Shown one piece after another: positions 47,536 through 56,954 of a DNA stretch of 64,000 bases (position 1 is the first letter of the stretch; the number at the start of each line of letters is the position of its first letter). The notes beneath the pieces were generated by a model. It was given only the letters and a program-made list of their open reading frames with translations. It did not search any database and was not told the DNA's origin. Source of the DNA: Paracoccaceae bacterium (lineage in GTDB: Bacteria; Pseudomonadota; Alphaproteobacteria; Rhodobacterales; Rhodobacteraceae). The stretch spans positions 1 to 64,000 of the forward strand of contig JADGFD010000014.1 of NCBI GenBank assembly GCA_016744015.1, given 5' to 3'. The position numbers and the translations under genes were made by a program.

Positions 47536-47605
47536 TTTAACCTCCATTAATTGAACTACGTTCATGAACTATGTTCGAAATATGAATATTCAAGGTATTT
47601 TGGCG

Positions 47606-47644
47606 TAAAAAAACAAAAAGGCCATACCCTAGCGGACATGGCCT
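47606..47644 (-). terminator. Intrinsic terminator after mdh
   Basis: On the minus strand AGGCCAT (47644-47638) pairs with ATGGCCT (47625-47619), followed by TTTTTG and seven more T. It begins about 25 nt after the mdh stop. This separates mdh transcription from the downstream secreted-protein gene. Confidence 0.8.
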
Positions 47645-47668
47645 CATTTTTAGATACGGATTTTGGGC

Positions 47669-48670
<1,002 letters not shown>

Positions 48671-48744
48671 TTACGCCTATTTTTGATTCTTCGCAAGCGT
48701 TGGTTGCTTGACAAAACTACTTGTTTTTACGGAAACCTCCTTTA

Positions 48745-48757
48745 CAGTGCTGCACTG
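48745..48757. promoter_or_regulatory. Inverted repeat in the mdh-mcl2 promoter region
   Basis: CAGTGC and GCACTG (48745-48750, 48752-48757) flank one base, 24-36 nt before the mcl2 ATG. A TTGACA hexamer lies upstream at 48708-48713. Position just before the ribosome site suggests an operator for the mcl2-mch operon. The regulator is unknown. Confidence 0.4.
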
Positions 48758-48780
48758 CAATATAATTCAGGAGGCTCAAC

Positions 48781-49617
48781 ATGTCCCACCCATACCGCTC
48801 GGTGCTTTACTTGCCCGGATCGCGCGAGCGCGTGCTGGAAAAGGCCAAAGGATTGGCCGCTGACGCGCTGATCTTTGATCTGGAAGACGCGGTGGCTCCG
48901 GAGGACAAGCTGGCCGCGCGAGATTTGGTGTGCGAAATGGTGCAGCGCGGCTATGGCGCGCGCAAAAGGTTGATACGGGTAAACGGGCTGGATACCCAAT
49001 GGGGAGAGGGTGACCTGGTTGCCGTGATTGCCGCCGAGCCAGACGGGATTTTGATCCCGAAAGTGAACAACGCGGCGGAATTGCAAGCGATTGCGGCGCA
49101 ACTTCAGGGCAAAACCCGCCTCTGGGCGATGATGGAAACCCCGCTGGGCATTTTGAATGCGGCAGAAATTGCCGCCAGCACACCCTTGCTTGAAGGGTTT
49201 GTGATCGGCACAAATGACCTCGTAAAGGAGCTGTTTGCCCAGCATACTGCTGACCGCATGCCAGTAATGACCTCGCTTTCGCTTTGCCTTCTGGCTGCGC
49301 GGGCGCATGGGCTGGTATGTGTTGACGGTGTTTATAACGCGTTTAAAGATGCAGACGGGCTGCGAGCCGAATGCCAGCAGGGGCTTGAAATGGGCTTTGA
49401 TGGCAAAACCCTGATCCACCCCGCGCAGATCGACGCTACCAATGATGTTTTTGCCCCAAATGAGGGTGAGCTGGCCCTCGCGCAGCGCTATATCGAAGCT
49501 TTTGAAAATGCCTCCGGCGTGGCCGTGGTTGATGGCAAAATCGTTGAAAACCTGCACGTCGAAAATGCCGTGCGTTTGCTGGCCAAGGCCGATATGATTG
49601 CCAAAATGAAAACATAG
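48781..49617 (+). CDS. mcl2: (3S)-malyl-CoA thioesterase / HpcH-HpaI family (Mcl2)
   Basis: This 278-residue member of the CitE/malyl-CoA lyase family has YRSVLYLPGSRERVLEKAKG, ADALIFDLEDAVAPEDK with the metal-binding acidic residues, and a LWAMMETPLGILNA motif. Lyases of this group (Mcl1) are longer, about 320 residues. The shorter Mcl2 of Rhodobacter sphaeroides hydrolyses (3S)-malyl-CoA to malate in the ethylmalonyl-CoA pathway, and is also near mdh. mch three genes on supports this. A citrate-lyase-like activity cannot be excluded from sequence alone. Confidence 0.8.
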   Translation: MSHPYRSVLYLPGSRERVLEKAKGLAADALIFDLEDAVAPEDKLAARDLVCEMVQRGYGARKRLIRVNGLDTQWGEGDLVAVIAAEPDGILIPKVNNAAELQAIAAQLQGKTRLWAMMETPLGILNAAEIAASTPLLEGFVIGTNDLVKELFAQHTADRMPVMTSLSLCLLAARAHGLVCVDGVYNAFKDADGLRAECQQGLEMGFDGKTLIHPAQIDATNDVFAPNEGELALAQRYIEAFENASGVAVVDGKIVENLHVENAVRLLAKADMIAKMKT

Positions 49618-49626
49618 GGGATAATC

Positions 49627-50187
49627 ATGAATTTACTCATAGCGGGCATTGCGCTCTGGACCATCACACATTTTTTCAAGCGACTCGCGCCGGAGATGCG
49701 GGCAGGTATGACCGCAAAAATGGGAAATGGCTCCAAAGGGGTGATAGCGCTGCTAATTGTGGCCTCCATTGTGATGATGGTGTTTGGCTACCGGGCCGCC
49801 CCTGTTGAATTTGTGTATGACCTGCCAAGCTTTACACGCCATATCAACAACACTTTGATGATCATTTCTGTGATCCTGCTGGGCATGGGCAATTCCAAAG
49901 GCCGCGCTCGCACATGGTTGCGTCATCCCATGCTGTGGGGCGTAGTTGTTTGGGCTGGTGCGCACCTGTTAGTAAACGGTGATGTGGCCTCTGTTGTGCT
50001 GTTTGGTGGCTTGGCCCTATGGGCGCTGGCCAATATGGTGCTGATTAATGTGCAAGATGGCGCGTGGGAGAAGCCAGAGGCTGGCCCCGCCAAAGGCGAT
50101 ATCAAACTGCTGGTTATTTCTGCCGCGGTCTTTGCTGTGATTTCAGGGCTGCACATTTGGCTCGGCCCTAATCCGTTTGGAGGATAA
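49627..50187 (+). CDS. NnrU-family membrane protein
   Basis: This 186-residue inner-membrane protein has five or six helices and the NnrU features: FKRLAPEMR after helix 1, RHINNTLMIISVILLGMG, and RTWLRHPMLWGVVVWAGAHL. NnrU was named for linkage to nitric-oxide-regulated denitrification genes, but its relatives are widespread and its role is unclear. It follows mcl2 by 9 nt and precedes a DUF1737 gene. Confidence 0.75.
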   Translation: MNLLIAGIALWTITHFFKRLAPEMRAGMTAKMGNGSKGVIALLIVASIVMMVFGYRAAPVEFVYDLPSFTRHINNTLMIISVILLGMGNSKGRARTWLRHPMLWGVVVWAGAHLLVNGDVASVVLFGGLALWALANMVLINVQDGAWEKPEAGPAKGDIKLLVISAAVFAVISGLHIWLGPNPFGG

Positions 50188-50188
50188 A

Positions 50189-50392
50189 ATGCTTGCCTAC
50201 CGACTGCTTACCGAAGACGATACCTCAGCCTTTTGCCATAAGGTTTCAGAGGCGCTGGCCAAGGGCTGGTCGCTGCAAGGCGACCCTGTGATGACTTTTG
50301 ATGCCAAGCGCGGCGTGGTGCGCTGCGCTCAGGCTGTAGTGAAAGCATATGAGGGTGAATATGCGCCTGATATGAAGCTGGGGCAGGTATGA
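50189..50392 (+). CDS. DUF1737 small protein
   Basis: This 67-residue protein starts AYRLLTEDDTSAFCHKVSEA and continues LAKGWSLQGDPVMTFD, matching the short DUF1737 domain. The function is unknown. The ATG at 50189 has a GGAGG ribosome site overlapping the nnrU stop, and its end overlaps mch by 4 nt (ATGA). Confidence 0.75.
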   Translation: MLAYRLLTEDDTSAFCHKVSEALAKGWSLQGDPVMTFDAKRGVVRCAQAVVKAYEGEYAPDMKLGQV

Positions 50393-51414
50393 GCAAGGTT
50401 AACACGGGTTATTTCTTTGAGGATTATCACCTTGGGCAGGTGTTTGACCACGCCACCCCGCGCACGGTTTCCGGTGGCGAGCGGGCGCTTTATACCGCGC
50501 TCTACCCCACCCGCTTTGCGCTCTATTCCTCCGATGAATTTGCACGCGGCTGCGGGTTGCCCGAAAGCCCGATTGAAGATCTCGCGGCCTTTCACATTGT
50601 ATTTGGCAAAACCGTGCCAGATATTTCGCTGAACGCCGTGGCTAACCTTGGCTATGCCGAGTGCCGGTTTTTAAAGCCGGTTTATGCAGGGGATACCCTA
50701 AGCACCCGCTCTGAAGTGATCGGGCTAAAGCAAAACTCCAACGGCAAAAGCGGGGTTGTCTGGGTGCGCTCCACCGGCACCAACCAGCGCGGCGAGGCGG
50801 TGCTGAGCTATGTGCGCTGGGTGATGGTGCGTAAGCGGGACGCGGATGCGCCCGCACCGGAAACGGTGATTCCCGATCTCAAACCAGCACTGGAGGCGGC
50901 AGAGCTACCCCTGCCCGAGCGGCTTGATTTTAGCGGCTTTAACTTCGAGCAGGCCGGTGAACAGTATCGTTTGGCGGATTATGAGGCCGGCGAAGTGATC
51001 GACCATGTAGACGGTGTCACCATTGAAGAAGCCGAGCATATGATCGCGACGCGGCTTTGGCAAAACACCGCCAAAGTGCACTTTGATGCTAGCCAGCGGC
51101 CTGATGGCAAGCGGCTTATATATGGCGGGCATGTAATGTCCATGGCCCGCGCGCTCAGTTTTAACGGCCTCGCCAATGCGCAAATGATTGTGGCAATAAA
51201 TGCGGGCACTCACGCCAACCCCTGTTTTTCAGGGGATACGATAAGAGCGCGCTCGACCGTGCTGGACAAAGCTGAAATCGGCGATATTGGCGCCATAAGG
51301 CTGCGCTTGCAGGCTTACACAGGTAACGCGGGGCAGGGCCTTGAAAAGGTTGATGGAAAGCACCCGTCGCATGTGCTGCTTGATCTGGATTTCTGGGCGT
51401 TGATGCCTCAATGA
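50389..51414 (+). CDS. mch: Mesaconyl-CoA hydratase (MaoC family)
   Basis: This 341-residue protein consists of two MaoC-like hotdog halves. The first half has FFEDYHLGQVFDHATPRTVS and FHIVFGKTVPDISLNAVANL, the second YGGHVMSMARALSFNGLANA. Size and sequence match Mch, which hydrates mesaconyl-C1-CoA to beta-methylmalyl-CoA in the ethylmalonyl-CoA pathway. It shares the operon with mcl2. It is followed, with 4-nt overlap, by a sulfotransferase gene. Confidence 0.87.
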   Translation: MSKVNTGYFFEDYHLGQVFDHATPRTVSGGERALYTALYPTRFALYSSDEFARGCGLPESPIEDLAAFHIVFGKTVPDISLNAVANLGYAECRFLKPVYAGDTLSTRSEVIGLKQNSNGKSGVVWVRSTGTNQRGEAVLSYVRWVMVRKRDADAPAPETVIPDLKPALEAAELPLPERLDFSGFNFEQAGEQYRLADYEAGEVIDHVDGVTIEEAEHMIATRLWQNTAKVHFDASQRPDGKRLIYGGHVMSMARALSFNGLANAQMIVAINAGTHANPCFSGDTIRARSTVLDKAEIGDIGAIRLRLQAYTGNAGQGLEKVDGKHPSHVLLDLDFWALMPQ

Positions 51415-51965
51415 CCCGCAAGGTTTTCTGCGTAGGGTTTCAAAAAACCGGCACGAGTTCGCTTAGCAAAGCCTTGCAGGCGCTGGGTTTTTCTGTGGGG
51501 GATTCGATTGGGGTATTGAACCGTACCGTGAACTGGCGCGCGCTGGACCCAAAGCCGGAGATTATTGAGAAAGTAATGGCTGTGGTTGACGAGGTAGACG
51601 CCATTCAGGACTCGCCCAATGCTTTTATTTATCGCGCACTGGATGTCGCCTACCCGGGGGCAAAATTCATCCTGACAATCCGAGATACTGCGGACTGGCT
51701 AGAGAGCTACCGCCGCTTTTTCCCAGACCAGAACAACCCACTTAGGCATTGGATGTATGGCGTTGACAGGTTTTCCGGTAATGAAGCGCGGTATCGGGCT
51801 ATATATGAGGCGCAAAATGCGGAAATTGTCGCTTATTTCGCTGGCCGCCCCGATGACCTGCTTGTGATGAACATTCCTAAAGGCGATGGCTGGCTCAAGC
51901 TGGTGACTTTCCTTGGGAAGGATGCGTTAAAGCCTTTTCCGCACGCGAATAAAGGCAATGGTTAA
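51411..51965 (+). CDS. Sulfotransferase-family protein
   Basis: This 184-residue protein has the PAPS-binding loop GFQKTGTSSLSKALQALGF (residues 9-27) and FILTIRDTADWLESYRRFF. These are typical of bacterial sulfotransferases of the PF17784 type. The acceptor is unknown. It overlaps mch by 4 nt, an unusual partner for an acyl-CoA pathway. A second sulfotransferase-like gene follows sdhB, so the sdh operon is flanked by two of them. Confidence 0.75.
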   Translation: MTRKVFCVGFQKTGTSSLSKALQALGFSVGDSIGVLNRTVNWRALDPKPEIIEKVMAVVDEVDAIQDSPNAFIYRALDVAYPGAKFILTIRDTADWLESYRRFFPDQNNPLRHWMYGVDRFSGNEARYRAIYEAQNAEIVAYFAGRPDDLLVMNIPKGDGWLKLVTFLGKDALKPFPHANKGNG

Positions 51966-51967
51966 TT

Positions 51968-51998
51968 TGTGATCACATTAAATTTTTAAGTGATCACA
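51968..51998. promoter_or_regulatory. Paired TGTGATCACA-type palindromes upstream of sdhC
   Basis: TGTGATCACA (51968-51977) and AGTGATCACA (51989-51998) have centres 21 bp apart and lie 140-170 nt before the sdhC ATG. Spacing, sequence and distance match the pair upstream of sucC, though the bases between them differ, so the palindromes themselves are conserved. This points to shared control of succinate dehydrogenase and the suc operon. The remaining leader to 52137 is AT-rich and contains the promoter. Confidence 0.7.
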
Positions 51999-52137
51999 TA
52001 ATTGCCATCCTTATCAATATATGAATACTTCGGGATACATTTGCTCGAATTAACTTGCTCGAAACACAAATCTGCGTAAACCTGCGGCAAAATGGACTCA
52101 GTGCACGCGCTGGGCCAATAAATAGTCAGGAGATATC

Positions 52138-52533
52138 ATGGCAGATGTAAATCGGAGCAACCGCCCGCTTTCCCCCCATCTATCCATCTACCGCCCGCTC
52201 TGGACAATGGGTTTATCCATTACCCACCGGATTACCGGTGTGGGTTTGGCTGTGAGCATCACTATGATCACTTGGTGGTTTCTGGCGCTGGCCATCGGGG
52301 AGGACTATTTCGAGGCCGCGAACGCGGTGATGACCTCGGTAGTTGGCGGCTTTATTCTCATCGCCTCCCTTTGGGCGCTCTCTTTTCACTTTTGCAACGG
52401 TATCCGGCATCTTTTCTGGGACGCGGGCAAGGGGCTGGAACTTGAAACGGCCTACCGCTCTGGCTTGGCGGTTATGGCCGGCTCGGTGGTGCTTACGGTG
52501 ATTGGCGTTTTGGTTGTGGCGGGGGTGCTTTGA
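52138..52533 (+). CDS. sdhC: Succinate dehydrogenase cytochrome b556 subunit
   Basis: This 131-residue membrane subunit has three helices, the family opening RPLSPHLSIYRP, SITHRITGVGL, and the heme-ligand region SFHFCNGIRHLFWD. It binds heme b and ubiquinone with SdhD. An AGGAGA ribosome site precedes the ATG. It overlaps sdhD by 1 nt (TGATG). Confidence 0.93.
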   Translation: MADVNRSNRPLSPHLSIYRPLWTMGLSITHRITGVGLAVSITMITWWFLALAIGEDYFEAANAVMTSVVGGFILIASLWALSFHFCNGIRHLFWDAGKGLELETAYRSGLAVMAGSVVLTVIGVLVVAGVL

Positions 52534-52913
52534 TGCGGTATCAAACAGATAGGCAGCGCGTTGAGGGTCTTGGCTCGGCCAAAGACGGCACGGTTGAGTG
52601 GTGGAAACAGCGGGTGGCTGCTGTTGCGCTCTTGCCGCTTGTTTTATTATTCATATTTCCGCTGTTGCGGTCTGTTGGCTCTGATTTTGATGATGTGCGC
52701 GCGATTTATGAGCATCCGTTTAATGCCATCATCGCGATCCTGTTTTTCATCACCATCATGTCCCACCTTCGGCAAGGCTTACAGGAGGTGATTGTGGATT
52801 ATGTGCATGGCAAAGCGGCGATGACAACCGCGCTGCTTGTCAACACAATGTTTACGACGCTGATCGGTGTAACCGGCGTTTTTTCAGTCGCCAAAATCGC
52901 TTTTGGCGGTTGA
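52533..52913 (+). CDS. sdhD: Succinate dehydrogenase membrane anchor subunit
   Basis: This 126-residue, three-helix anchor has GSAKDGTVEWWKQRVAAVAL at the N-terminus and SHLRQGLQEVIVDYVHG, which supplies the second heme ligand. I use the ATG at 52533 rather than the TTG 3 nt earlier. It is followed by sdhA after 15 nt. Confidence 0.92.
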   Translation: MRYQTDRQRVEGLGSAKDGTVEWWKQRVAAVALLPLVLLFIFPLLRSVGSDFDDVRAIYEHPFNAIIAILFFITIMSHLRQGLQEVIVDYVHGKAAMTTALLVNTMFTTLIGVTGVFSVAKIAFGG

Positions 52914-52928
52914 GTAAGGAAAAATATA

Positions 52929-54737
52929 ATGGCTGCATATGAATTTATTGACCATGAATATGACGTGGTGGTTGTGGGCGCTGGCGGCGCTGGCTTGCGG
53001 GCCACGCTGGGCATGGCCGAACAGGGGCTAAAAACCGCCTGCGTAACCAAGGTGTTCCCCACCCGCTCCCACACCGTGGCGGCGCAGGGTGGCATTGCCG
53101 CGAGCCTTTCAAATATGGGCCCCGATAACTGGCAGTGGCATATGTATGACACCGTTAAGGGCTCTGACTGGCTCGGCGATATGGATGCGCAGGAGTATCT
53201 GGTGCGCCACGCCCCCGAGGCGGTTTATGAGTTGGAGCATTACGGCGTGCCGTTTTCTCGCACCGAAGAGGGCAAAATTTACCAGCGGCCCTTTGGTGGC
53301 CATACCACCGAATTTGGCGAAGGCCCCCCCGTGCAACGCACCTGTGCGGCAGCTGACCGCACCGGCCACGCCATGCTGCACACACTTTACGGCCAATCGC
53401 TCAAGCATAATGCCGAGTTCTACATCGAGTATTTCGCGATAGACCTGCTGCGCGGCGCTGATGGCGCTATTCAGGGTATTTTGGCGTGGAAGCTGGATGA
53501 CGGCACCCTACACCGCTTTAACGCTAAAATGACCGTGCTGGCCACCGGCGGCTATGGCCGTGCGTTTTTCAGTGCCACATCGGCGCACACTTGCACAGGC
53601 GACGGCGGCGGCATGGTTGCGCGCCAAGGCCTGCCTTTGCAAGATATGGAATTTGTGCAATTCCACCCCACCGGCATTTACGGCGCGGGCATGCTTATTA
53701 CCGAGGGCGCACGCGGCGAGGGCGGCTACCTGACGAATTCCGAAGGCGAGCGCTATATGGAGCGCTATGCGCCAACTTATAAAGACCTCGCCTCGCGCGA
53801 TGTCGTATCGCGCTGCTCAACCATCGAGATTCGCGAAGGCCGTGGTGTTGGGCCAAATAAAGACCATGTTTTCTTGCACCTTGACCACCTGCCGCCTGAG
53901 GCACTCGCCGAGCGTCTGCCGGGCATTTCTGAAAGCGCCAAAGTGTTTGCCGGTGTTGACGTAACAAAAGCACCAATTCCGGTGCTGCCAACGGTGCACT
54001 ATAATATGGGCGGCGTGCCGACCAATTATTGGGGTGAAGTGCTAAACCCGACGGCTGACAACCACGACGCCATTCAGCCCGGCCTGATGGCCGTGGGCGA
54101 AGCGGGCTGTGCCTCGGTGCACGGCGCTAATCGGCTTGGCTCCAATTCGCTGATAGACCTTGTGGTCTTTGGCCGTGCAGCGGCCATAAAAGCGGGCGAA
54201 GTGATTGACCGCGATGCGCCAAATCAAGCCTTTGACGAGGCCTCGGTTGAGGCGGCAATGGCACGGTTTGATGGTATTCGCCACGCGCGGGGCGGCGTGC
54301 CAACGGCCGAGCTTCGGCTTGAGATGCAGAAAACCATGCAAAACGATGCCGCCGTATTCCGCACCTCGGAAAGCCTTAAGGAAGGCTGTGCGAAAATGGA
54401 CGTGGTTGCCAATAAAATGAATGATGTCAACGTGACAGACCGCTCGATGATCTGGAATTCGGACCTGATGGAAACGCTGGAACTGGGCAACCTGATGCCC
54501 AACGCGCTGGCAACCATTGTGTCAGCCGAGGCCCGCAAAGAAAGCCGCGGTGCCCATGCCCATGAGGACTTCCCGGACCGGGACGATAAGGAATGGCGCA
54601 AGCACTCCTTGGCGACCATCGGGGATGACTGGAAGGTTAAACTAAGCTATCGTGATGTTCACGTGGACCCGCTCACCCCCGAATCCGAGGGTGGAATTGA
54701 GGTGAAGCGTTTAGCACCCAAAAAGCGGGTGTATTAA
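52929..54737 (+). CDS. sdhA: Succinate dehydrogenase flavoprotein subunit
   Basis: This 602-residue flavoprotein has [19 protein letters not shown], the covalent-FAD histidine H48 in [24 protein letters not shown] in the catalytic domain, and a C-terminal [14 protein letters not shown]. It oxidises succinate to fumarate in the matrix-facing (cytoplasmic) part of complex II. Two lipoprotein genes separate it from sdhB, which is unusual. Confidence 0.95.
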   Translation: MAAYEFIDHEYDVVVVGAGGAGLRATLGMAEQGLKTACVTKVFPTRSHTVAAQGGIAASLSNMGPDNWQWHMYDTVKGSDWLGDMDAQEYLVRHAPEAVYELEHYGVPFSRTEEGKIYQRPFGGHTTEFGEGPPVQRTCAAADRTGHAMLHTLYGQSLKHNAEFYIEYFAIDLLRGADGAIQGILAWKLDDGTLHRFNAKMTVLATGGYGRAFFSATSAHTCTGDGGGMVARQGLPLQDMEFVQFHPTGIYGAGMLITEGARGEGGYLTNSEGERYMERYAPTYKDLASRDVVSRCSTIEIREGRGVGPNKDHVFLHLDHLPPEALAERLPGISESAKVFAGVDVTKAPIPVLPTVHYNMGGVPTNYWGEVLNPTADNHDAIQPGLMAVGEAGCASVHGANRLGSNSLIDLVVFGRAAAIKAGEVIDRDAPNQAFDEASVEAAMARFDGIRHARGGVPTAELRLEMQKTMQNDAAVFRTSESLKEGCAKMDVVANKMNDVNVTDRSMIWNSDLMETLELGNLMPNALATIVSAEARKESRGAHAHEDFPDRDDKEWRKHSLATIGDDWKVKLSYRDVHVDPLTPESEGGIEVKRLAPKKRVY

Positions 54738-54752
54738 CTTACGGAGCATATT

Positions 54753-55031
54753 ATGAAGCATATTTTAGCATTTTCAATTCTGGCGGTTGCCGCTTGCACA
54801 CCCACCTTGGAAACCATGAGTCGCGCAGATGCGATTGCCATGTGCCAAGCACAGGCTGACGAGGCCGCGCAGGTGGTTTCGGGCAATGCCTCAGCGGGGG
54901 TGAATTCCAATACCGGCCCGTCTTTCGGGCTTGGATTAAGCATAAACCTGACGCCTAAACCAAAGGCGCAAACATTTGAGGCCTGCATGAGCGAACTAAC
55001 GGCCAATGGCCAGATTGTGGAGGGAATGTAG
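54753..55031 (+). CDS. Small lipoprotein inserted between sdhA and sdhB
   Basis: This 92-residue protein has a lipoprotein signal with lipobox VAAC (C15), then a short helical part and a Ser/Gly-rich central stretch (NASAGVNSNTGPSFGLGLS). Two further cysteines may form a disulfide. It starts 15 nt after the sdhA stop with GGAG, and its stop is followed at once by the next lipoprotein gene. No family recognised. Confidence 0.7.
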   Translation: MKHILAFSILAVAACTPTLETMSRADAIAMCQAQADEAAQVVSGNASAGVNSNTGPSFGLGLSINLTPKPKAQTFEACMSELTANGQIVEGM

Positions 55032-55238
55032 ATGAAAATTACTTTGTTATTGGTGGGTGCGCTGGCACTTGCCGCCTGTGCTGAAACGGAATCCGTCACG
55101 CGGCTCGCACCAGAATACTTGCAGCTTTCGCCCGACGAGCAAAACATTTGGGAAGACCTAAGCCCTGCCCAGCGCGACCGCGCCGTTTTGTTTATCACCA
55201 ACGGGGCAACGCTGATTTCCTCGCTGGGGTCTCAGTAA
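55032..55238 (+). CDS. Very small lipoprotein upstream of sdhB
   Basis: This 68-residue protein has a lipobox ALAAC (C16). The mature part is acidic then mixed, with YLQLSPDEQNIWEDLSPAQR, and ends GATLISSLGSQ. The ATG directly abuts the stop of the previous gene. GGAGG in the end of that gene serves as ribosome site. Related tiny lipoproteins occur at this place in other roseobacters to my knowledge, but their role is unknown. Confidence 0.65.
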   Translation: MKITLLLVGALALAACAETESVTRLAPEYLQLSPDEQNIWEDLSPAQRDRAVLFITNGATLISSLGSQ

Positions 55239-55289
55239 TTTAGGCGCTGGCCTTCGGGCCAGCACACACCGCCATAAGGGATATGGACA

Positions 55290-56066
55290 ATGGTTGAATT
55301 TACACTGCCAAAAAACTCGCGCATGAAGGCGGGCAAAATCTGGCCCAAGCCGGATGGCAAAGATGTGCGCGCGGTGAAGATTTACCGGTTTGACCCTGAC
55401 TCGGGCGAAAACCCACGCGTGGACACCTATTACATTGATCTGGCTGATTGCGGCCCGATGGTGCTAGACGCGCTGATTAAAATCAAAACCGAGATCGACC
55501 CGACACTTAGCTTCCGCCGCTCCTGCCGCGAGGGCATTTGCGGCTCTTGTGCGATGAATATCGACGGGATCAACACACTGGCCTGCCTTTATGGGCTGGA
55601 CGAAATGAAGGGCGATGTGAAGATCTACCCGCTGCCGCATATGCCAGTGGTGAAAGACCTTATTCCTGATCTTACGCACTTTTACGCCCAGCATGCCAGC
55701 ATTATGCCGTGGCTGGAAACTAAAACCAACCGCCCTGCAAAAGAGTGGCGCCAAAGCATTGACGACCGCAAAAAGCTTGATGGGCTTTATGAATGCGTAA
55801 TGTGCGCCAGCTGCTCCACCAGCTGCCCAAGCTACTGGTGGAACGGAGACCGCTACCTTGGGCCAGCGGCCTTGCTACATGCCTATCGCTGGATTATTGA
55901 CAGCCGCGACGAGGCCACCGGTGAGCGACTCGACGAGCTTGAAGACCCGTTTAAATTGTATCGTTGCCATACGATCATGAATTGCACACGGAGCTGCCCT
56001 AAAGGGCTGAACCCTGCCAAGGCGATTGCTGAAGTCAAAAAGCTGATGATCGCCCGCAAGGTTTAA
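55290..56066 (+). CDS. sdhB: Succinate dehydrogenase iron-sulfur subunit
   Basis: This 258-residue subunit has a [2Fe-2S] site C79-x4-C84-x2-C87-x11-C99 ([16 protein letters not shown]) and the [4Fe-4S] and [3Fe-4S] sites in [18 protein letters not shown] and [17 protein letters not shown]. It carries electrons from FAD to ubiquinone. It is separated from the lipoprotein gene by 51 nt and followed after 3 nt by a GTG-started gene. Confidence 0.95.
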   Translation: MVEFTLPKNSRMKAGKIWPKPDGKDVRAVKIYRFDPDSGENPRVDTYYIDLADCGPMVLDALIKIKTEIDPTLSFRRSCREGICGSCAMNIDGINTLACLYGLDEMKGDVKIYPLPHMPVVKDLIPDLTHFYAQHASIMPWLETKTNRPAKEWRQSIDDRKKLDGLYECVMCASCSTSCPSYWWNGDRYLGPAALLHAYRWIIDSRDEATGERLDELEDPFKLYRCHTIMNCTRSCPKGLNPAKAIAEVKKLMIARKV

Positions 56067-56069
56067 CCG

Positions 56070-56903
56070 GTGCCCGACCAGCCCTTTGACGAGATCGAGC
56101 AACAGCTCTTTGCCGTCTCTAGTGGCCGGATGCGGGTGCTGGGCATTCGCCGCACCGGGCAACATGCGGTTATCAACTGGATATTGCGCAACTGTGGCTG
56201 TGTAAATACGGTTTTCCTGAATAGCTGCACTATGCGGCGCTCAGCCGTGCGGACCTGTGGGCAATCAGAGCTAAACGGGAAGTTCGCGGGTAAATCCTTT
56301 GCCTTGAAAAAGGCGCTGGAGGCATATCTAACGCCCGATTTGCACCCTTTTACCTTGATATCTTACGAAGCGGGGTATGAGGCAGGCGAGCTTACGCCAA
56401 ATTTCCCGGATACCTCATTTAGCCATGAGGTTCTGGTTACGCGCAGCTTTATTAACTGGCTGCCCTCCTTCATCCGGCTGATGCGGGTCATGAACCGTAG
56501 CTCAGCTGCGGAAGCGCTGGATATCAGCAACGGCATTGTGTTTGAGATGATGCGCTACAAAGCGCATTTACAGGCGGCGCAGGCCTCAAACCATGTGGTG
56601 ATCTGCTTTGATAAATGGGCCACCATGCCCGTTTATCGGCGAGAAAAACTGGCCGCGTTGGGCTTATATGAGCGGAATGCCGGGCTGGGAGACGTGCAGA
56701 AATATGGCGGCGGCTCGTCCTTTTCGGCTTTCGAAAAACTCGCTGAAGAGCTGGCATTAACAGAGCGGTGGCAAACCATGGTCGATGACCCTTACGCCCA
56801 TCACTTTTTGCGCATCGCACAAGCCGATCCCGCTTTTATGGAGGTTTTAGCCGCGCTTTACCCCGATGATATTCCGGTAATGAGCAAACTCGCGCAGATG
56901 TGA
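56070..56903 (+). CDS. P-loop / sulfotransferase-like protein of unknown function
   Basis: This 277-residue protein starts at GTG. Near the N-terminus it has LGIRRTGQHAVINWILRNCG, a variant of the G-x-R-R-S/T-G-x-H-A loop seen in sulfotransferase-like P-loop proteins, followed by a mid-region HEVLVTRSFINWLPSF that may match the second sulfotransferase motif. It follows sdhB closely, so it is likely in that operon. The substrate is unknown and the assignment is tentative. Confidence 0.55.
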   Translation: MPDQPFDEIEQQLFAVSSGRMRVLGIRRTGQHAVINWILRNCGCVNTVFLNSCTMRRSAVRTCGQSELNGKFAGKSFALKKALEAYLTPDLHPFTLISYEAGYEAGELTPNFPDTSFSHEVLVTRSFINWLPSFIRLMRVMNRSSAAEALDISNGIVFEMMRYKAHLQAAQASNHVVICFDKWATMPVYRREKLAALGLYERNAGLGDVQKYGGGSSFSAFEKLAEELALTERWQTMVDDPYAHHFLRIAQADPAFMEVLAALYPDDIPVMSKLAQM

Positions 56904-56954
56904 GCAGGGGGGGCTGCGACCTGTGTTAGCGTGCCTAAAAACGCGGAGCTTTCC

